From Umboniibacter marinipuniceus (GTDB lineage: Bacteria > Pseudomonadota > Gammaproteobacteria > Pseudomonadales > DSM-25080), in assembly GCF_003688415.1 (NCBI RefSeq), contig NZ_REFJ01000006.1, forward strand, positions 1 to 64,000: a stretch of DNA of 64,000 nucleotides, read 5' to 3'. Below, in pieces: positions 47,995-58,320 of the stretch (position 1 is its first letter; the number at the start of each line of letters is the position of its first letter). Position numbers and translations under genes: made by a program. The notes below the pieces were generated by a model. The model saw only the letters and a list, made by a program, of their open reading frames with translations. It searched no databases and was not told the DNA's origin.

Positions 47995-49113
47995 ATGACC
48001 TACGCTACCATTTCTGGCTGGGGGAAATGCCTTCCTCCGGCGGTATTGAATAACGACGATCTCGCTACCTTTCTTGATACCAATGACGAGTGGATATACT
48101 CGCGCACAGGGATGAAGGAGCGACGCATCTCTCATGTAGACCTCTGTGAATTAGGCTATGTGGCAGCCGCCAGAGCTATCGCCTGCGCGGGCCTAGAAGC
48201 CGACGACATCGACATGATCCTATTCGGCTCTACCAGCTTTTCAGAGTTTGCCCCCAATACCGCTTCCTATGTACAAAAACGTCTTGGCGCTTCAAAAGCA
48301 GCGTGTATGGACCTCAATACCGCTTGCACAAGCTTCATGTACGGCCTAACCACTGGCACTGCCATGATCAAATCAGGTGTTTTCAAGCGCGTACTCGTCA
48401 TTGGAGGCGAAGTAGTAAGTAAGCTAATGGATTGGGAGAATCGTAACGTTGCCGTACTGTTTGGTGATGGCTGTGCCGCTATGGTACTTGAAGCCACCAA
48501 CAACGAGGAAGGCGTTATCTCCGAAACACTAGGCTGTTATGGTGAACACCGCGATATCCTTAAGGTACTTGGGTATGGTGGGCAGTATGCCAATAAGAAC
48601 ATTATGTTAGGCGATGTTGCTTGGAATTTCGAAGGTCAAGATATCTTTAAGCGCGCCGTTGCTGGCATGAATAAAGCCAGTAAAGAGACACTCGAAAAAG
48701 CAGGTTGTGGCGTAGACGATATTAATCTCGTCGTGCCGCATCAGGCTAATGTGCGAATCATTGAGGCCGTTGGTAAAAAGCTTGGTGTTGAGGCTGATAA
48801 AGTCTTCGTTAATATTGAGCGCTACGGAAATATGTCCGCGGCCACTGCGCCCATTGCTCTCATTGAGGCCGTTGAAGAAGGAAGGGTTCAACCCGGAGAT
48901 CTTGTATTGCAACCGGCTTTCGGTGCTGGACTCACGTGGAGCTCACATCTAATTCGCTGGGGCCAACGGGTAACCCCCATTGCACACAGCGACGTTGAAC
49001 TTTCCGCTTGCGATAAGACCGCACTTGAGTTGGTTAACGAGATGCGTAGCGTTAAGAACGCCGCTAAGGCGACGCGTGCAGCAAATAATCATGAGATGAT
49101 TGCGAAATACTAA
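47995..49113 (+). CDS. 3-oxoacyl-ACP synthase III (FabH-like)
   Basis: A 372-residue thiolase-fold enzyme with the KAS III triad Cys111 (DLNTACTSF), His249 (VPHQANVRI) and Asn279 (ERYGNMSAAT). It is about 50 residues longer than E. coli FabH (317), mainly because of a C-terminal extension from about 325 that contains charged sequence (SVKNAAKATRAANNHEMIAKY, 21 residues to the end). It is not in a fab operon, so it may start fatty acid synthesis or make a special acyl product. A bidirectional terminator follows. Confidence 0.88.
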   Translation: MTYATISGWGKCLPPAVLNNDDLATFLDTNDEWIYSRTGMKERRISHVDLCELGYVAAARAIACAGLEADDIDMILFGSTSFSEFAPNTASYVQKRLGASKAACMDLNTACTSFMYGLTTGTAMIKSGVFKRVLVIGGEVVSKLMDWENRNVAVLFGDGCAAMVLEATNNEEGVISETLGCYGEHRDILKVLGYGGQYANKNIMLGDVAWNFEGQDIFKRAVAGMNKASKETLEKAGCGVDDINLVVPHQANVRIIEAVGKKLGVEADKVFVNIERYGNMSAATAPIALIEAVEEGRVQPGDLVLQPAFGAGLTWSSHLIRWGQRVTPIAHSDVELSACDKTALELVNEMRSVKNAAKATRAANNHEMIAKY

Positions 49114-49136
49114 CACGCTGCAGTTTTCATTAGTGC

Positions 49137-49168
49137 AAAAAAAAGCCGATCATATGATCGGCTTTTTT
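49137..49168. terminator. bidirectional terminator between the FabH-like gene and rplQ
   Basis: A perfect palindrome GCCGATCATATGATCGGC has an A-run on the left and T6 on the right. It serves both convergent genes, including the end of the 13.7-kb ribosomal cluster. Confidence 0.92.
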
Positions 49169-49187
49169 AATAGCTTGCGCTAGATGA

Positions 49188-49571
49188 TTACTCGTCGTCA
49201 GCTTCTTCAGCTACCGGACGGTCAACCATTTCAACGTATGCCATTGGCGCGTTATCACCAGCGCGGAAACCGCACTTTAGAACACGAACATAACCACCTG
49301 GACGCGTGTTGTAACGCGGACCAAGTTCGTTGAAAAGCTTACCTACTGCTTCGTCAGAACGAAGACGAGAGAAAGCTAGACGACGGTTAGCAACAGAATC
49401 AACTTTTGCTAGCGTGATTAGAGGTTCAACAACACCACGAAGCTCTTTAGCTTTTGGCAAAGTCGTTTTAATTAACTCGTGCTCTACTAGCGAAGCAGCC
49501 ATGTTACGGAACATAGCGCGACGGTGAGAACCAGTACGGTTTAATTTACGACCTGAATGACGATGACGCAT
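49188..49571 (-). CDS. rplQ: 50S ribosomal protein L17
   Basis: L17 lies near the peptide exit of the large subunit. The 127-residue product starts [20 protein letters not shown], exactly the family N-terminus, and has the E. coli length. It ends in an acidic tail. It is the last gene of the alpha operon, 110 bp after rpoA; that gap contains a small hairpin (AGGCGC / GCGCCT, 49638-49653) and then the bidirectional terminator follows rplQ. Confidence 0.98.
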   Translation of the reverse strand: MRHRHSGRKLNRTGSHRRAMFRNMAASLVEHELIKTTLPKAKELRGVVEPLITLAKVDSVANRRLAFSRLRSDEAVGKLFNELGPRYNTRPGGYVRVLKCGFRAGDNAPMAYVEMVDRPVAEEADDE

Positions 49572-49681
49572 AATAATATTTCCTAATCAGCTTACCAACA
49601 GGCTGCTATCACAGCATCACCCCAGGTAAGAAAGCTAAGGCGCTAACGCGCCTCAACTTAGAATCAGAAGAACCGCTGCTA

Positions 49682-50683
49682 TTAGATAGCGAAGCGATCT
49701 TCTACTTTAATGCTTGCAGGTGGCCAGTTCTCTAGTTTCATACCTAGAGACAGTCCACGTGAAGCGAGGATATCCTTGATTTCAGTCAGTGACTTCTTAC
49801 CAAGGTTTGGCGTCTTAAGCAGCTCAACTTCTGTGCGCTGAATAAGATCACCGATATAGTAGATGTTCTCTGCTTTTAGACAGTTCGCAGAACGAACTGT
49901 AAGCTCTAGATCATCAACTGGACGCAGAAGAATCGGATCAATTTCCTCTTCCTTCACTTCCTCAGCCTGTTCGACTTCGCTTTCTAGCTCAACGAAAACC
50001 GCCAACTGATGCTGCAGAATAGTAGCAGCGCGACGAATCGCCTCTTCAGGGTCTAGGGTTGAATCTGTTTCCAAATCCAAAACTAGCTTGTCGAGGTCAG
50101 TACGCTGTTCAACACGTGCGCTTTCAACACTGTAAGCGACGCGTTGAACTGGGCTGAAAGATGCATCCAGTTGCAGACGACCAATAGAACGAGTTTCATC
50201 TTCTGAGCTCTTGCGTGCAGAAGCCGGAACGTATCCACGACCTTTTGCAACGACCATACGAATGTTTAACTCGCCTTTCGCGTTAACGTTAGCGATAACA
50301 TGCTCTGGGTTCTTAATTTCCATATCGCCTTCGGTCTGAATATCACCCGCAGTCACAACACCAGCGCCTTTCTTGCTGATAGTGATCTCTGCGCGATCCT
50401 TTCCTTCCATAACGATAGCAACGCCCTTGAGGTTCAAAAGAATCTCAATTACGTCTTCCTGAACACCTTCGATAGAAGAGTACTCATGTAGAACACCGTC
50501 AATTTCGGCTTCTACAATCGCACAACCTGGCATCGAAGAAAGCAGGATACGACGGAGCGCGTTACCAAGAGTATGGCCGAAACCACGCTCTAATGGCTCC
50601 AAGGTCACTTTAGCGTGAGTTGGACTATACTCGTGCACGTCGATATGACGTGGTGTAAGAAACTCATTCAATACACTCTGCAT
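49682..50683 (-). CDS. rpoA: DNA-directed RNA polymerase alpha subunit
   Basis: The alpha subunit nucleates core enzyme assembly and contacts UP elements and activators. The 333-residue chain has the N-terminal dimerisation domain ([19 protein letters not shown]). A linker leads to the C-terminal domain with the DNA-contact residues [12 protein letters not shown], including the Arg equivalent to E. coli R265, and [16 protein letters not shown] two codons upstream is in frame; the ATG at 50683 has AGGTG spaced correctly and is chosen. Confidence 0.98.
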   Translation of the reverse strand: MQSVLNEFLTPRHIDVHEYSPTHAKVTLEPLERGFGHTLGNALRRILLSSMPGCAIVEAEIDGVLHEYSSIEGVQEDVIEILLNLKGVAIVMEGKDRAEITISKKGAGVVTAGDIQTEGDMEIKNPEHVIANVNAKGELNIRMVVAKGRGYVPASARKSSEDETRSIGRLQLDASFSPVQRVAYSVESARVEQRTDLDKLVLDLETDSTLDPEEAIRRAATILQHQLAVFVELESEVEQAEEVKEEEIDPILLRPVDDLELTVRSANCLKAENIYYIGDLIQRTEVELLKTPNLGKKSLTEIKDILASRGLSLGMKLENWPPASIKVEDRFAI

Positions 50684-50711
50684 TGGCACACCTGTTGGCT
50701 TAGTTATTCGT

Positions 50712-51332
50712 TTACTTCGAGTAAAGCTCGATGATTAGCGATTCGTTAATGTCCGCAGACAAATCGATACGCTCCGGTAGGCGCTTAAAAGTACCTTCCA
50801 TCTTCGTTGCATCTACTTCGATCCATTCGTTGGTACCGCGGTTTGCAGCAAGCTCAAGAGCTTGTGCGATACGCAACTGCTTCTTCGACTTCTCACGAAC
50901 AGCAACAACATCACCTTCTTTAACTTGGAAAGATGGAATGTTTACCGTCTTACCGTTAACAGTGATTGCTTTGTGAGAAACAAGCTGACGAGACTCTGCA
51001 CGTGTTGAACCGTAACCGATACGGTAAACAACGTTGTCTAGTCGACATTCTAACAACTGTAGCAGGTTCTCGCCGGTATTACCCTTGCGACGTGCTGCTT
51101 CTTTGTAGTAAGAACGGAATTGCTTCTCTAGGATACCGTACATGCGACGTACTTTCTGCTTCTCACGAAGCTGAACACCGTAGTCAGATAAACGACCACG
51201 ACGTGCGCCATGTACACCAGGAGCCGTCTCAAGCTTACACTTAGACTCTAGTGGACGGACACCGCTCTTCAAAAATAGATCTGTACCCTCGCGACGGGCT
51301 AGCTTGCACTTAGGGCCAATATAACGTGCCAT
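50712..51332 (-). CDS. rpsD: 30S ribosomal protein S4
   Basis: S4 initiates 16S rRNA folding and is the translational repressor of the alpha operon in E. coli. The 206-residue protein starts [16 protein letters not shown] and contains the S4 RNA-binding domain ([20 protein letters not shown]). The N-terminus lacks the zinc-binding cysteine set of some S4 paralogues. Its target would be the rpsM leader at 52216-52262. Confidence 0.98.
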   Translation of the reverse strand: MARYIGPKCKLARREGTDLFLKSGVRPLESKCKLETAPGVHGARRGRLSDYGVQLREKQKVRRMYGILEKQFRSYYKEAARRKGNTGENLLQLLECRLDNVVYRIGYGSTRAESRQLVSHKAITVNGKTVNIPSFQVKEGDVVAVREKSKKQLRIAQALELAANRGTNEWIEVDATKMEGTFKRLPERIDLSADINESLIIELYSK

Positions 51333-51347
51333 GGGTTCGCTCTCCTC

Positions 51348-51740
51348 TTATACGCGACGTTTCTTCGGTGGACGACATCCGTTATGCGGAATAGGCGTCA
51401 CGTCAGAAATGTTAGTGATTTTGTAGCCACAGTTGTTCAATGCACGAACTGCAGATTCACGACCTGGACCTGGACCTTTAACTTCCACGTCTAGATTTTT
51501 AAGACCGTAGTCTTTTGCTGCGTTACCAGCACGCTCAGCAGCTACCTGTGCTGCGAACGGGGTACTCTTACGAGAACCACGGAAACCTGAACCACCTGCG
51601 GTAGCCCAAGACAGAGCATTGCCCTGACGGTCAGTGATCGTGATGATGGTGTTGTTGAACGACGCATGGATATGCGCGATCCCATCAACGACGGACTTCT
51701 TGACCTTTTTGCGAGTTTGCTTCGCACCTGGCTTAGCCAT
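51348..51740 (-). CDS. rpsK: 30S ribosomal protein S11
   Basis: S11 forms part of the platform of the small subunit. The 130-residue product begins [20 protein letters not shown] and ends in [15 protein letters not shown] five codons upstream is in frame, but that sequence is the GGAGGA Shine-Dalgarno itself, so the ATG at 51740 is the start. Confidence 0.98.
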   Translation of the reverse strand: MAKPGAKQTRKKVKKSVVDGIAHIHASFNNTIITITDRQGNALSWATAGGSGFRGSRKSTPFAAQVAAERAGNAAKDYGLKNLDVEVKGPGPGRESAVRALNNCGYKITNISDVTPIPHNGCRPPKKRRV

Positions 51741-51803
51741 AGATCCTTCCTCCAAATGTAAGGACTAAGTATCGACCTCACAGTCGACACGACGCGTGAA
51801 TGA

Positions 51804-52160
51804 TTAGCGTTTAATTGGCTTACGTGGGCCTTTACGCGTGCGAGCATTCGTCTTAGTACGCTGACCACGAAGTGGTAAACTGCGACGGTGACGAAGACCA
51901 CGGTAACAACCTAGATCCATTAAACGCTTGATGCTCATTGAAACTTCACGACGAAGATCACCTTCTACAGTGTTCTTTGCCACTTCGTTACGAAGTGCAT
52001 CTACTTGCTCTTCAGAAAGACTACCGATTTTGGCGTCTTCTGCGATTCCAGTAACCGCACAGATCTGCTTAGACTTAGTACGGCCAATACCGAAAATATA
52101 AGTCAGTGAGATAACAGTGTGCTTGTTATCTGGAATGTTTACTCCAGCAATACGAGCCAT
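51804..52160 (-). CDS. rpsM: 30S ribosomal protein S13
   Basis: S13 sits in the head of the small subunit and contacts the P-site tRNA and L5. The 118-residue protein begins [19 protein letters not shown] and ends [11 protein letters not shown]. The ATG at 52160 with GGAG upstream gives the standard N-terminus. It is the first gene of the alpha operon and is preceded by its own candidate promoter and a structured leader. Confidence 0.98.
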   Translation of the reverse strand: MARIAGVNIPDNKHTVISLTYIFGIGRTKSKQICAVTGIAEDAKIGSLSEEQVDALRNEVAKNTVEGDLRREVSMSIKRLMDLGCYRGLRHRRSLPLRGQRTKTNARTRKGPRKPIKR

Positions 52161-52215
52161 TGAAAATAACTCCAATAAATTAGCTTATATAGCAATACGA
52201 CAGCAATCAAAGATT

Positions 52216-52262
52216 GCCGGATGCCCCTTAAAAGGTGCGCAATAGTAGCGCAAGCATCCGGC
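52216..52262 (-). promoter_or_regulatory. branched RNA structure in the rpsM leader
   Basis: Nine-base arms GCCGGATGC / GCATCCGGC enclose two smaller stems, GCGC / GCGC and CCTT / AAGG, as in a three-way junction. It lies 55 bp before the rpsM start in the spacer between the spc and alpha parts. In E. coli this place holds the S4-binding pseudoknot. The fold here looks different. The outer stem begins inside the candidate promoter, so only part would be in an RNA started there. Confidence 0.5.
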
Positions 52263-52270
52263 TGAATCAA
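52242..52270 (-). promoter_or_regulatory. candidate promoter of the alpha operon
   Basis: On the minus strand TTGATT (52265-52270), a 17-bp spacer and TACTAT (52242-52247) are followed by TGCGCACC, again a GC-rich discriminator. It would give the alpha genes expression apart from spc. Confidence 0.5.
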
Positions 52271-52296
52271 ATAATTCTCTTCGAAAGCTAAATCGA

Positions 52297-52413
52297 TTAG
52301 CCTTGACGCTGCTTGTGACGTGGTTCAGCGCTACAAATAACGCGAACTGTGCCCTTGCGGCGAATAATTTTGCAATTTCTGCAAATCTTTTTAACTGACG
52401 CACGAACTTTCAT
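52297..52413 (-). CDS. rpmJ: 50S ribosomal protein L36 (zinc-binding form)
   Basis: A 38-residue protein beginning [19 protein letters not shown], with the zinc ligands Cys, Cys, Cys and His (CRNC ... CSAEPRH). It is therefore the C+ form, normal under zinc-replete growth. Longer frames run into secY and are spurious. It follows secY by 26 bp and closes the spc set. Confidence 0.96.
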   Translation of the reverse strand: MKVRASVKKICRNCKIIRRKGTVRVICSAEPRHKQRQG

Positions 52414-52439
52414 GGTCGGCTCCTCTTTACGGGGCGCGC

Positions 52440-53765
52440 TTAGCGCGCACCATTTCCGTAGTTCTTCAGGTTGGCTTTCTTCATCAGCCCGTCGTACTGA
52501 GTCGACATCATATGCTGTTGAATCTGAGCCATGAAATCCATAACAACTACTACTACGATAAGCAGTGACGTTCCGCCCAAGTAAAATGGAATGTTCGCAA
52601 ACACTACCAAGAACTGAGGCATCAAACATACTGCCGCAATGTAAATCGCACCAACTAACGTTAGTCGTCCCAAAACACTATCCAAGTAATCGGCGGTCTT
52701 CATACCCGGGCGAATGCCTGGGATGCTGCCACCTGAACGCTTCAAGTTTTCTGACACTTCCTTCGAATTGAAGGTAATCGCCGTGTAGAAGTAACAGAAG
52801 AATACGATCATCAACGTGAACAAAATAATGTTCAATGGCTGCCCCGGACTCAACATCAATGCAATATCCTGGAGCAATTCAGATCCAGAAGATTGACCCG
52901 CCCACTGGGCGATTGACGCTGGGAATAGCAAGATGCTGCTCGCGAAAATAGCTGGGATTACACCGGCCATATTAATCTTGAGTGGCAAATAGCTAGCCTG
53001 CGGCTGCATTTGTCGACGACCCTGTTGACGTCTAGCGTAGTGAATTGGTATGCGACGTTGCGCGCGCTCCATACGGACCACACCCCAAACAACCGCAATC
53101 GCAACAAAGCCGATAAGAATCAACACGAGGAAGTTCAAATCACCTTGACGCGCCGACTCAAACGCTTGACCTAGTGCCGACGGGAGACCCGCCACGATAC
53201 CAGCGAAGATCAGCATGGATATACCATTACCAATACCGCGCTCAGTAATCTGTTCACCAAGCCACATCATAAACATCGCTCCACCAACTAACGACATTAC
53301 CGCTATCAAAGTAACGCTGACGCCAGTTGCGTAAAACAATCCTTGTCCTGATAAGCCTGCCACCATACCAGCGCCCTGAACGGTCGCCAATACGAGAGTT
53401 CCCCAACGGGTATACTGGCTTATCTTGCGACGCCCTGCCTCTCCCTCTTTTTTGAGGGCTTCTAACGACGGTATAACCGCTGTTAGTAACTGCGTAATGA
53501 TCGACGCAGAGATGTATGGCATGACGCCCAGCGCAAGGATACTCATACGCTCTAGTGCACCACCAGAGAACATATTGAATAATCCTAGAATTGTGCCTTC
53601 GTTCTGGCTAAATAATTCAGCCACACGAGCAGGGTTAATTCCAGGTAACGGTATATGTGTACCGACTCGATATACGATGATCGCTAATAACAAAAAGGTA
53701 AGGCGAGACTTAAGCTCGCCTAAACCCTTTTGACTACCCGTCATCATTGCACTGGGGTTAGTCAT
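52440..53765 (-). CDS. secY: preprotein translocase subunit SecY
   Basis: SecY is the channel of the Sec translocon in the inner membrane. The 441-residue protein has ten hydrophobic segments. It includes the plug and pore region near TM2 ([20 protein letters not shown]) and the family signature with the cytosolic C5 loop ([12 protein letters not shown]). The start shares a base with the rplO stop (TAATG). SecE and SecG are not in the window. Confidence 0.98.
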   Translation of the reverse strand: MTNPSAMMTGSQKGLGELKSRLTFLLLAIIVYRVGTHIPLPGINPARVAELFSQNEGTILGLFNMFSGGALERMSILALGVMPYISASIITQLLTAVIPSLEALKKEGEAGRRKISQYTRWGTLVLATVQGAGMVAGLSGQGLFYATGVSVTLIAVMSLVGGAMFMMWLGEQITERGIGNGISMLIFAGIVAGLPSALGQAFESARQGDLNFLVLILIGFVAIAVVWGVVRMERAQRRIPIHYARRQQGRRQMQPQASYLPLKINMAGVIPAIFASSILLFPASIAQWAGQSSGSELLQDIALMLSPGQPLNIILFTLMIVFFCYFYTAITFNSKEVSENLKRSGGSIPGIRPGMKTADYLDSVLGRLTLVGAIYIAAVCLMPQFLVVFANIPFYLGGTSLLIVVVVVMDFMAQIQQHMMSTQYDGLMKKANLKNYGNGAR

Positions 53766-54199
53766 TAATCCTCTACCTTGCCACCGGCTGTTTCAATTGC
53801 TTCTTTAGCGCCTTTAGAAACCTTTAGACCTTTAACAGTCACTGCACGACTTACGTCGCCAGAAAGGAATACTTTGGCTCGAGTGATATTTTTAGCAACT
53901 AATCCAGCATCTTTCAATGCTTCAACAGTTACTACATCACCCGCAATTGAACCGAGTTCAGATGTACGGATCTCAGCAGTAGTAATACCAATGCGTGAAG
54001 TAAAACCGAATTTCGGTAGACGCTTCTGCATAGGCATCTGACCACCCTCGAAACCTGGACGGACAGAACCGCCAGAACGAGATTTCAGACCCTTGTGACC
54101 GCGACCACCAGTTTTACCAACACCACTACCAATACCACGACCAACGCGCTTCTTGCTGTGCTTGTGGCCTTCAGCTGGGCTTAAAGTATTAAGACGCAT
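53765..54199 (-). CDS. rplO: 50S ribosomal protein L15
   Basis: A 144-residue late-assembly protein of the large subunit. It begins [20 protein letters not shown] and shows the glycine-rich [18 protein letters not shown] segment and the [12 protein letters not shown] block. The spc operon order rpmD-rplO-secY is kept, and it is coupled to secY by a one-base overlap. Confidence 0.98.
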   Translation of the reverse strand: MRLNTLSPAEGHKHSKKRVGRGIGSGVGKTGGRGHKGLKSRSGGSVRPGFEGGQMPMQKRLPKFGFTSRIGITTAEIRTSELGSIAGDVVTVEALKDAGLVAKNITRAKVFLSGDVSRAVTVKGLKVSKGAKEAIETAGGKVED

Positions 54200-54203
54200 G
54201 CTG

Positions 54204-54386
54204 TTAACCCTCCACTTTCAATAGATAATGGGCTTTGTTAATCATGCCGCGTACCGCTGGAGTATCTTCTACTTCAACAGTATGGCCGATTCGACGTAAA
54301 CCCAAACCTGCTACGCAGGCTTTGTGGCTAGCAAGACGACCAGCGGTCGATTTAACTTGCGTTACCTTAATGGTTTTATTTGCCAT
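54204..54386 (-). CDS. rpmD: 50S ribosomal protein L30
   Basis: A 60-residue product starting [20 protein letters not shown], the size of E. coli L30. The ATG at 54386 follows a GAGG-type Shine-Dalgarno. A longer frame overlaps rpsE and is an artefact. It lies four bases upstream of rplO. Confidence 0.97.
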   Translation of the reverse strand: MANKTIKVTQVKSTAGRLASHKACVAGLGLRRIGHTVEVEDTPAVRGMINKAHYLLKVEG

Positions 54387-54408
54387 TGTCGTTCGTCCTC
54401 GCTGCAAA

Positions 54409-54918
54409 TTAGCCTTGGATCTCTTCGACAGACAAGCCACGCTTAGCGGCAATGTCTTCCGGAGAACGCATGTTTTGGAGCGCCTTAAAAGTCGCACGTA
54501 CAACGTTTACTGGGTTAGTGCTACCGTAGCACTTAGCCAATACGTTATGTACGCCTGCGATTTCTAGCACAGCACGCATTGCACCACCGGCAATAACACC
54601 TGTACCTTCAGAGGCTGGCTGCATGTAAATTTTCGATGCACCGTGGCGCGCTTTGATCGGGTACTGAATGGTATCACCTTTCAGCTGTACCGTGATCATG
54701 TTGCGACGTGCATTTTCCATCGCCTTTTGGATAGCGACAGGCACTTCACGCGCCTTGCCACGACCAAAGCCGACTTTACCGTTACCATCACCAACGACAG
54801 TTAGGGCGGTGAAACCGAAGATACGGCCACCTTTAACAACTTTAGCTACACGATTAACCTGTACCAGTTTCTCTTGTAAGCCTTCGCTGTTGTTGTCTTT
54901 TTGCTTCTGCTCTGCCAT
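54409..54918 (-). CDS. rpsE: 30S ribosomal protein S5
   Basis: S5 contributes to decoding accuracy and to the mRNA helicase site. The 169-residue protein has the double-stranded RNA-binding domain ([20 protein letters not shown]) and the C-terminal lobe ([18 protein letters not shown]). The ATG at 54918 gives MAEQKQ; one three codons upstream is less well placed. Confidence 0.98.
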   Translation of the reverse strand: MAEQKQKDNNSEGLQEKLVQVNRVAKVVKGGRIFGFTALTVVGDGNGKVGFGRGKAREVPVAIQKAMENARRNMITVQLKGDTIQYPIKARHGASKIYMQPASEGTGVIAGGAMRAVLEIAGVHNVLAKCYGSTNPVNVVRATFKALQNMRSPEDIAAKRGLSVEEIQG

Positions 54919-54929
54919 GTCTCTCACCT

Positions 54930-55280
54930 TTAGAATTCAAGACCTGCTTCACGAGCAGCGTCAGCTAAGGACTTCACTCGACCGTGGTATTTAAAACCAC
55001 TACGGTCGAACGACACTTTAGTTACACCCGCTTCTTTAGCGCGCTCGGCAACTAACTTGCCTACTGCGCCAGCAGCTTCGATGTTACCTGTTTTACCTTC
55101 ACGAAGTGACTTATCCAAAGTGGATGCTGAGGCGATAACTTTACCGCCATCAGCTGAAATCACTTGCGCGTAGATATGACGAGGCGTGCGGTGCACTGTC
55201 AAACGGGTAACACCCGCTTCACGCATATTTAGGCGCGTACGACGTGCACGGCGTAGTCTTGCATCACGTTTTGTGCTCAT
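54930..55280 (-). CDS. rplR: 50S ribosomal protein L18
   Basis: L18 binds 5S rRNA with L5 and L25. The 116-residue protein starts [20 protein letters not shown] and has the [20 protein letters not shown] block and the standard [11 protein letters not shown] ending. Spacing to rplF and rpsE is about 10 bp. Confidence 0.98.
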   Translation of the reverse strand: MSTKRDARLRRARRTRLNMREAGVTRLTVHRTPRHIYAQVISADGGKVIASASTLDKSLREGKTGNIEAAGAVGKLVAERAKEAGVTKVSFDRSGFKYHGRVKSLADAAREAGLEF

Positions 55281-55289
55281 AACCTTGCC

Positions 55290-55823
55290 TTACTTCTTCT
55301 TCGCTTCTTTACGACGGACATGCTCATCGGCAAAACGAACACCTTTACCTTTATAAGGCTCTGGTGGACGGAATGCGCGGATCTCCGCCGCTACTTGACC
55401 GAGTAACTGTTTATTCGCGCTTTTCAACACGATGTCAGTTTGGCTCGGAGTTTCGGCTTTTACGCCTTCCGGAAGCTCATAGTCAACCGGATGTGAGAAA
55501 CCTAGAGTTAGGTTCAAGGTGTTACCCGACACCTTAGTACGGTAACCGACACCAACGAGCTGAAGTTTCTTTTCGAAACCTTGGCTAACGCCAGTGACCA
55601 TGTTGCCGACCAAAGCACGCATAGTACCAGACATTGCTACACTCTTCTTATCGCCATGACGTGCTTTAAAAGTAATCACGTTGTCGTTAAGCGCGACATC
55701 TACGTTCGCGTTGAGTGGCATGTTTAGAGTGCCGTTAGCACCCTTTACAGTGATATCCTCAGCACCTAGCTTGACTTCTACGCCAGCTGGGATGCTTACA
55801 GGATTATTAGCTATACGAGACAT
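55290..55823 (-). CDS. rplF: 50S ribosomal protein L6
   Basis: L6 lies at the base of the L7/L12 stalk. The 177-residue protein begins [19 protein letters not shown] and has two homologous domains, ending [20 protein letters not shown]. The ATG at 55823 fits the family; a frame 14 codons longer overlaps the rpsH end. Confidence 0.98.
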   Translation of the reverse strand: MSRIANNPVSIPAGVEVKLGAEDITVKGANGTLNMPLNANVDVALNDNVITFKARHGDKKSVAMSGTMRALVGNMVTGVSQGFEKKLQLVGVGYRTKVSGNTLNLTLGFSHPVDYELPEGVKAETPSQTDIVLKSANKQLLGQVAAEIRAFRPPEPYKGKGVRFADEHVRRKEAKKK

Positions 55824-55836
55824 ACTAATATTCCCC

Positions 55837-56229
55837 TTAGAATACTGTGCAAAGGACTTCGCCACCGATGCCCGCAGCGCGAGCAGCTCGGTCAGTCATT
55901 ACACCTTTCGATGTAGTGACAATAGCGACACCAAGACCAGCGTTAACTGTCGGAAGATCGTTAGTTCCAGTGTAAGAACGTAGACCAGGGCGGCTAGCGC
56001 GCTGAATCTTTTCAATTACTGGACGACCTTCGAAGTAACGAAGTTCAATTGTTAATTCGGCTTTTGGCCCTTCAGATACTGAGAAGTTACCTACGTAACC
56101 CTCAGCCTTAAGAACGTCTGCTACCGCAACTTTTAGGTTAGAAGCTGGCATAGTTACATCGAACTTACCTGCTTGCTGACCGTTACGAATGCGGGTAAGC
56201 ATATCTGCCAAAGGATCTTGCATACTCAT
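55837..56229 (-). CDS. rpsH: 30S ribosomal protein S8
   Basis: S8 is a central-domain 16S binder and, in E. coli, the translational repressor of the spc operon. The 130-residue product begins [19 protein letters not shown] and ends [11 protein letters not shown]. In E. coli its mRNA target lies at the start of rplE; I did not identify the equivalent structure here. Confidence 0.98.
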   Translation of the reverse strand: MSMQDPLADMLTRIRNGQQAGKFDVTMPASNLKVAVADVLKAEGYVGNFSVSEGPKAELTIELRYFEGRPVIEKIQRASRPGLRSYTGTNDLPTVNAGLGVAIVTTSKGVMTDRAARAAGIGGEVLCTVF

Positions 56230-56248
56230 AGTTAAAAACCTCTGTTGC

Positions 56249-56554
56249 TTACCAGCTAGCTTTAACCAAGCCCGGTACATCACCGTTCATGGCAGCTTCG
56301 CGTAGTTTGTTACGGCACAGGCCGAACTTACGGTATACCGCGTGTGGACGACCAGTAATACGGCAGCGACGCTGCTTTCGTACTGGGCTTGCATCACGTG
56401 GCAACTTTTGAAGTTGTAGCTGTGCATCCCATTTTGCTTCTTCGCTAGCATTAGCGTCCGCAAGGATAGCCTTGATTTCAGTACGCTTCGCAGCGTACTT
56501 TTCGACCATTTTTGCGCGCTTAGCTTCGCGAGCGATCATGGATTTCTTAGCCAT
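56249..56554 (-). CDS. rpsN: 30S ribosomal protein S14
   Basis: A 101-residue S14 of the long, zinc-free (C-minus) type: it has [20 protein letters not shown] but lacks the CxxC...CxxC set. It begins [20 protein letters not shown]. The position between rplE and rpsH is canonical. Confidence 0.98.
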   Translation of the reverse strand: MAKKSMIAREAKRAKMVEKYAAKRTEIKAILADANASEEAKWDAQLQLQKLPRDASPVRKQRRCRITGRPHAVYRKFGLCRNKLREAAMNGDVPGLVKASW

Positions 56555-56566
56555 GTTCTATCTCCT

Positions 56567-57106
56567 TTAGCCTTTCAACGGGAAGTTGAAAGCACGCAGC
56601 AGGGCGCGACCTTCATCATCGGTTTGCGCAGTCGTTGTGATGGCAATATCTAGACCACGAAGAGCGTCGATTTTATCGTAATCGATCTCAGGGAAGATAA
56701 TTTGCTCAGTCACACCCATCGCGAAGTTACCGCGACCGTCAAACTGCTTTGGGCTGATACCGCGGAAGTCACGAATACGTGGAATCGCAATATCAATCAA
56801 GCGCTGTAGGAATTCGTACATACGCTCGCCACGAAGGGTTACCTTGCAGCCGATTGGCCAACCTTCACGAACTTTAAAGCCAGCGATAGACTTACGAGCT
56901 TTAGTAGATACTGGCTTCTGGCCAGCAATCTGCTCGAGGTCACGCATAGCGTGCTCAAGAACCTTTTTGTCGCCCAGTGCTTCGCCAAGACCCATGTTAA
57001 TGGTGATCTTAGTGATGCGTGGAAGACGCATTGGGTTCTCAACACCCAGCTCTTTTACAAGTGCTGGGATTACTTCGGTTTCATAAACCTTTTTCATGTG
57101 AGTCAT
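56567..57106 (-). CDS. rplE: 50S ribosomal protein L5
   Basis: L5 holds 5S rRNA in the central protuberance and contacts P-site tRNA. The 179-residue protein has the segments [17 protein letters not shown] and [19 protein letters not shown]. The start at 57106 has AAGGGG seven bases upstream. The N-terminal few residues ([12 protein letters not shown]) differ from E. coli but align in length. Confidence 0.97.
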   Translation of the reverse strand: MTHMKKVYETEVIPALVKELGVENPMRLPRITKITINMGLGEALGDKKVLEHAMRDLEQIAGQKPVSTKARKSIAGFKVREGWPIGCKVTLRGERMYEFLQRLIDIAIPRIRDFRGISPKQFDGRGNFAMGVTEQIIFPEIDYDKIDALRGLDIAITTTAQTDDEGRALLRAFNFPLKG

Positions 57107-57117
57107 CGTCCAGCCCC

Positions 57118-57426
57118 TTAAATCGCTTCGCCGTTAGACTTGAAGAAACGTACTTTCTTCCCGTCTTCGAAACGGAAGCCAACGCGGTCGGCTTTGTTGG
57201 TTTGTGGATTGAAGATAGCGATATTCGAAACCTGAATAGGCGCTTCCTTCTCGATGATGCCACCTTGAACGCCAGCCTGTGGGTTAGCCTTCTGGTGCTT
57301 CTTCACCATGTTAATGCCAGTAACAAGAATTCGGTTGTCGGCGCGCACTTGCGCAACACGCCCACGTTTACCTTTGTCTTTACCAGCGATAACGATTACT
57401 TCGTCGTCACGTTTAATTTTAGCCAT
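57118..57426 (-). CDS. rplX: 50S ribosomal protein L24
   Basis: A 102-residue early-assembly protein near the exit tunnel with an N-terminal KOW motif ([20 protein letters not shown]). It also carries the conserved [20 protein letters not shown] block. It lies between rplN and rplE as usual. Confidence 0.98.
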   Translation of the reverse strand: MAKIKRDDEVIVIAGKDKGKRGRVAQVRADNRILVTGINMVKKHQKANPQAGVQGGIIEKEAPIQVSNIAIFNPQTNKADRVGFRFEDGKKVRFFKSNGEAI

Positions 57427-57448
57427 GCTCTTTCCTTACTCCCAGGCC

Positions 57449-57817
57449 TTACAGCACTTCAGGCGCTAGAGAGACAATTTTCATGAACTTCTCACCGCGA
57501 AGTTCACGAGTCACCGGACCGAAGATTCGGGTGCCCACCGGCGCCTCGTTGGCGTTGAGCAATACTGCTGCATTGTCATCGAATTTGATTAAAGAACCGT
57601 CGCCGCGACGAACACCTTTTTTGGTGCGCACAACAACTGCCTTCATCACCTGGCCTTTTTTGACCTTGCCACGTGGGATAGCTTCCTTAACGGTAACTTT
57701 GATTACATCACCCACTGCAGCATAACGACGATGCGAGCCGCCCAATACTTTAATGCACATAACGCGGCGAGCACCGCTGTTATCTGCGACGTCTAAATAG
57801 GTTTGAGTCTGAATCAT
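57449..57817 (-). CDS. rplN: 50S ribosomal protein L14
   Basis: L14 contacts 16S helix 14 in a conserved intersubunit bridge. The 122-residue protein begins [20 protein letters not shown] and ends [13 protein letters not shown]. It opens the spc part of the cluster, 46 bp after rpsQ. I saw no strong terminator or promoter in that gap, so S10 and spc may be one transcript. Confidence 0.98.
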   Translation of the reverse strand: MIQTQTYLDVADNSGARRVMCIKVLGGSHRRYAAVGDVIKVTVKEAIPRGKVKKGQVMKAVVVRTKKGVRRGDGSLIKFDDNAAVLLNANEAPVGTRIFGPVTRELRGEKFMKIVSLAPEVL

Positions 57818-57863
57818 GATCGCACTCCGAAAATTTCAAACGCTGCTAAGAATAAGCCTAGGC

Positions 57864-58127
57864 TTAGATTCCCGCCGCGCGCTCATTGATAGACTTCAAA
57901 GTAAATGACTTGTCTTTCGACATTGGACGAGACTCTTGGATAGTAACAGTGTCACCAGCCTTGCTCTCGTTGTTTTCGTCATGTGCTTTGACCTTGGTAG
58001 ACTTAACTAGGTACTTGCCATAGATCGGGTGCTTAACCTTGCGCTCGATTAGGACAGTAATAGTCTTATCCATTTTGTCGCTAACTACTTTACCAGTTAG
58101 CGTACGTACTACATTTTGCTCAGCCAT
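57864..58127 (-). CDS. rpsQ: 30S ribosomal protein S17
   Basis: An 87-residue OB-fold protein binding the 5' domain of 16S rRNA. It shows [20 protein letters not shown] and [20 protein letters not shown]. The ATG at 58127 (MAEQNV) is one base after the rpmC stop and is preferred over one three codons upstream. It is the last gene of the S10 set. Confidence 0.98.
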   Translation of the reverse strand: MAEQNVVRTLTGKVVSDKMDKTITVLIERKVKHPIYGKYLVKSTKVKAHDENNESKAGDTVTIQESRPMSKDKSFTLKSINERAAGI

Positions 58128-58128
58128 C

Positions 58129-58320
58129 TTATTCACCTGCTTTTTGCGTTAGCGAAGTCTTGATGCGCGCGATATCGCGACGCACTTGCTTCAACAAGTG
58201 AGTTTGGGTGAGCTGGCCGGTAGAGTACTGCATGCGCAGCTTGAACTGCTCTTCCAGCTTCTCGAGGAGAACCGAGTTAAGCTCCTCGACAGACTTTTCA
58301 CGAAGTTCACTTGCGTTCAT
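58129..58320 (-). CDS. rpmC: 50S ribosomal protein L29
   Basis: A 63-residue helical protein at the tunnel exit, a docking site for trigger factor and SRP with L23. It reads [20 protein letters not shown] and has the [15 protein letters not shown] block, matching E. coli in length. The start ATG overlaps the rplP stop (TGATG). Confidence 0.97.
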   Translation of the reverse strand: MNASELREKSVEELNSVLLEKLEEQFKLRMQYSTGQLTQTHLLKQVRRDIARIKTSLTQKAGE

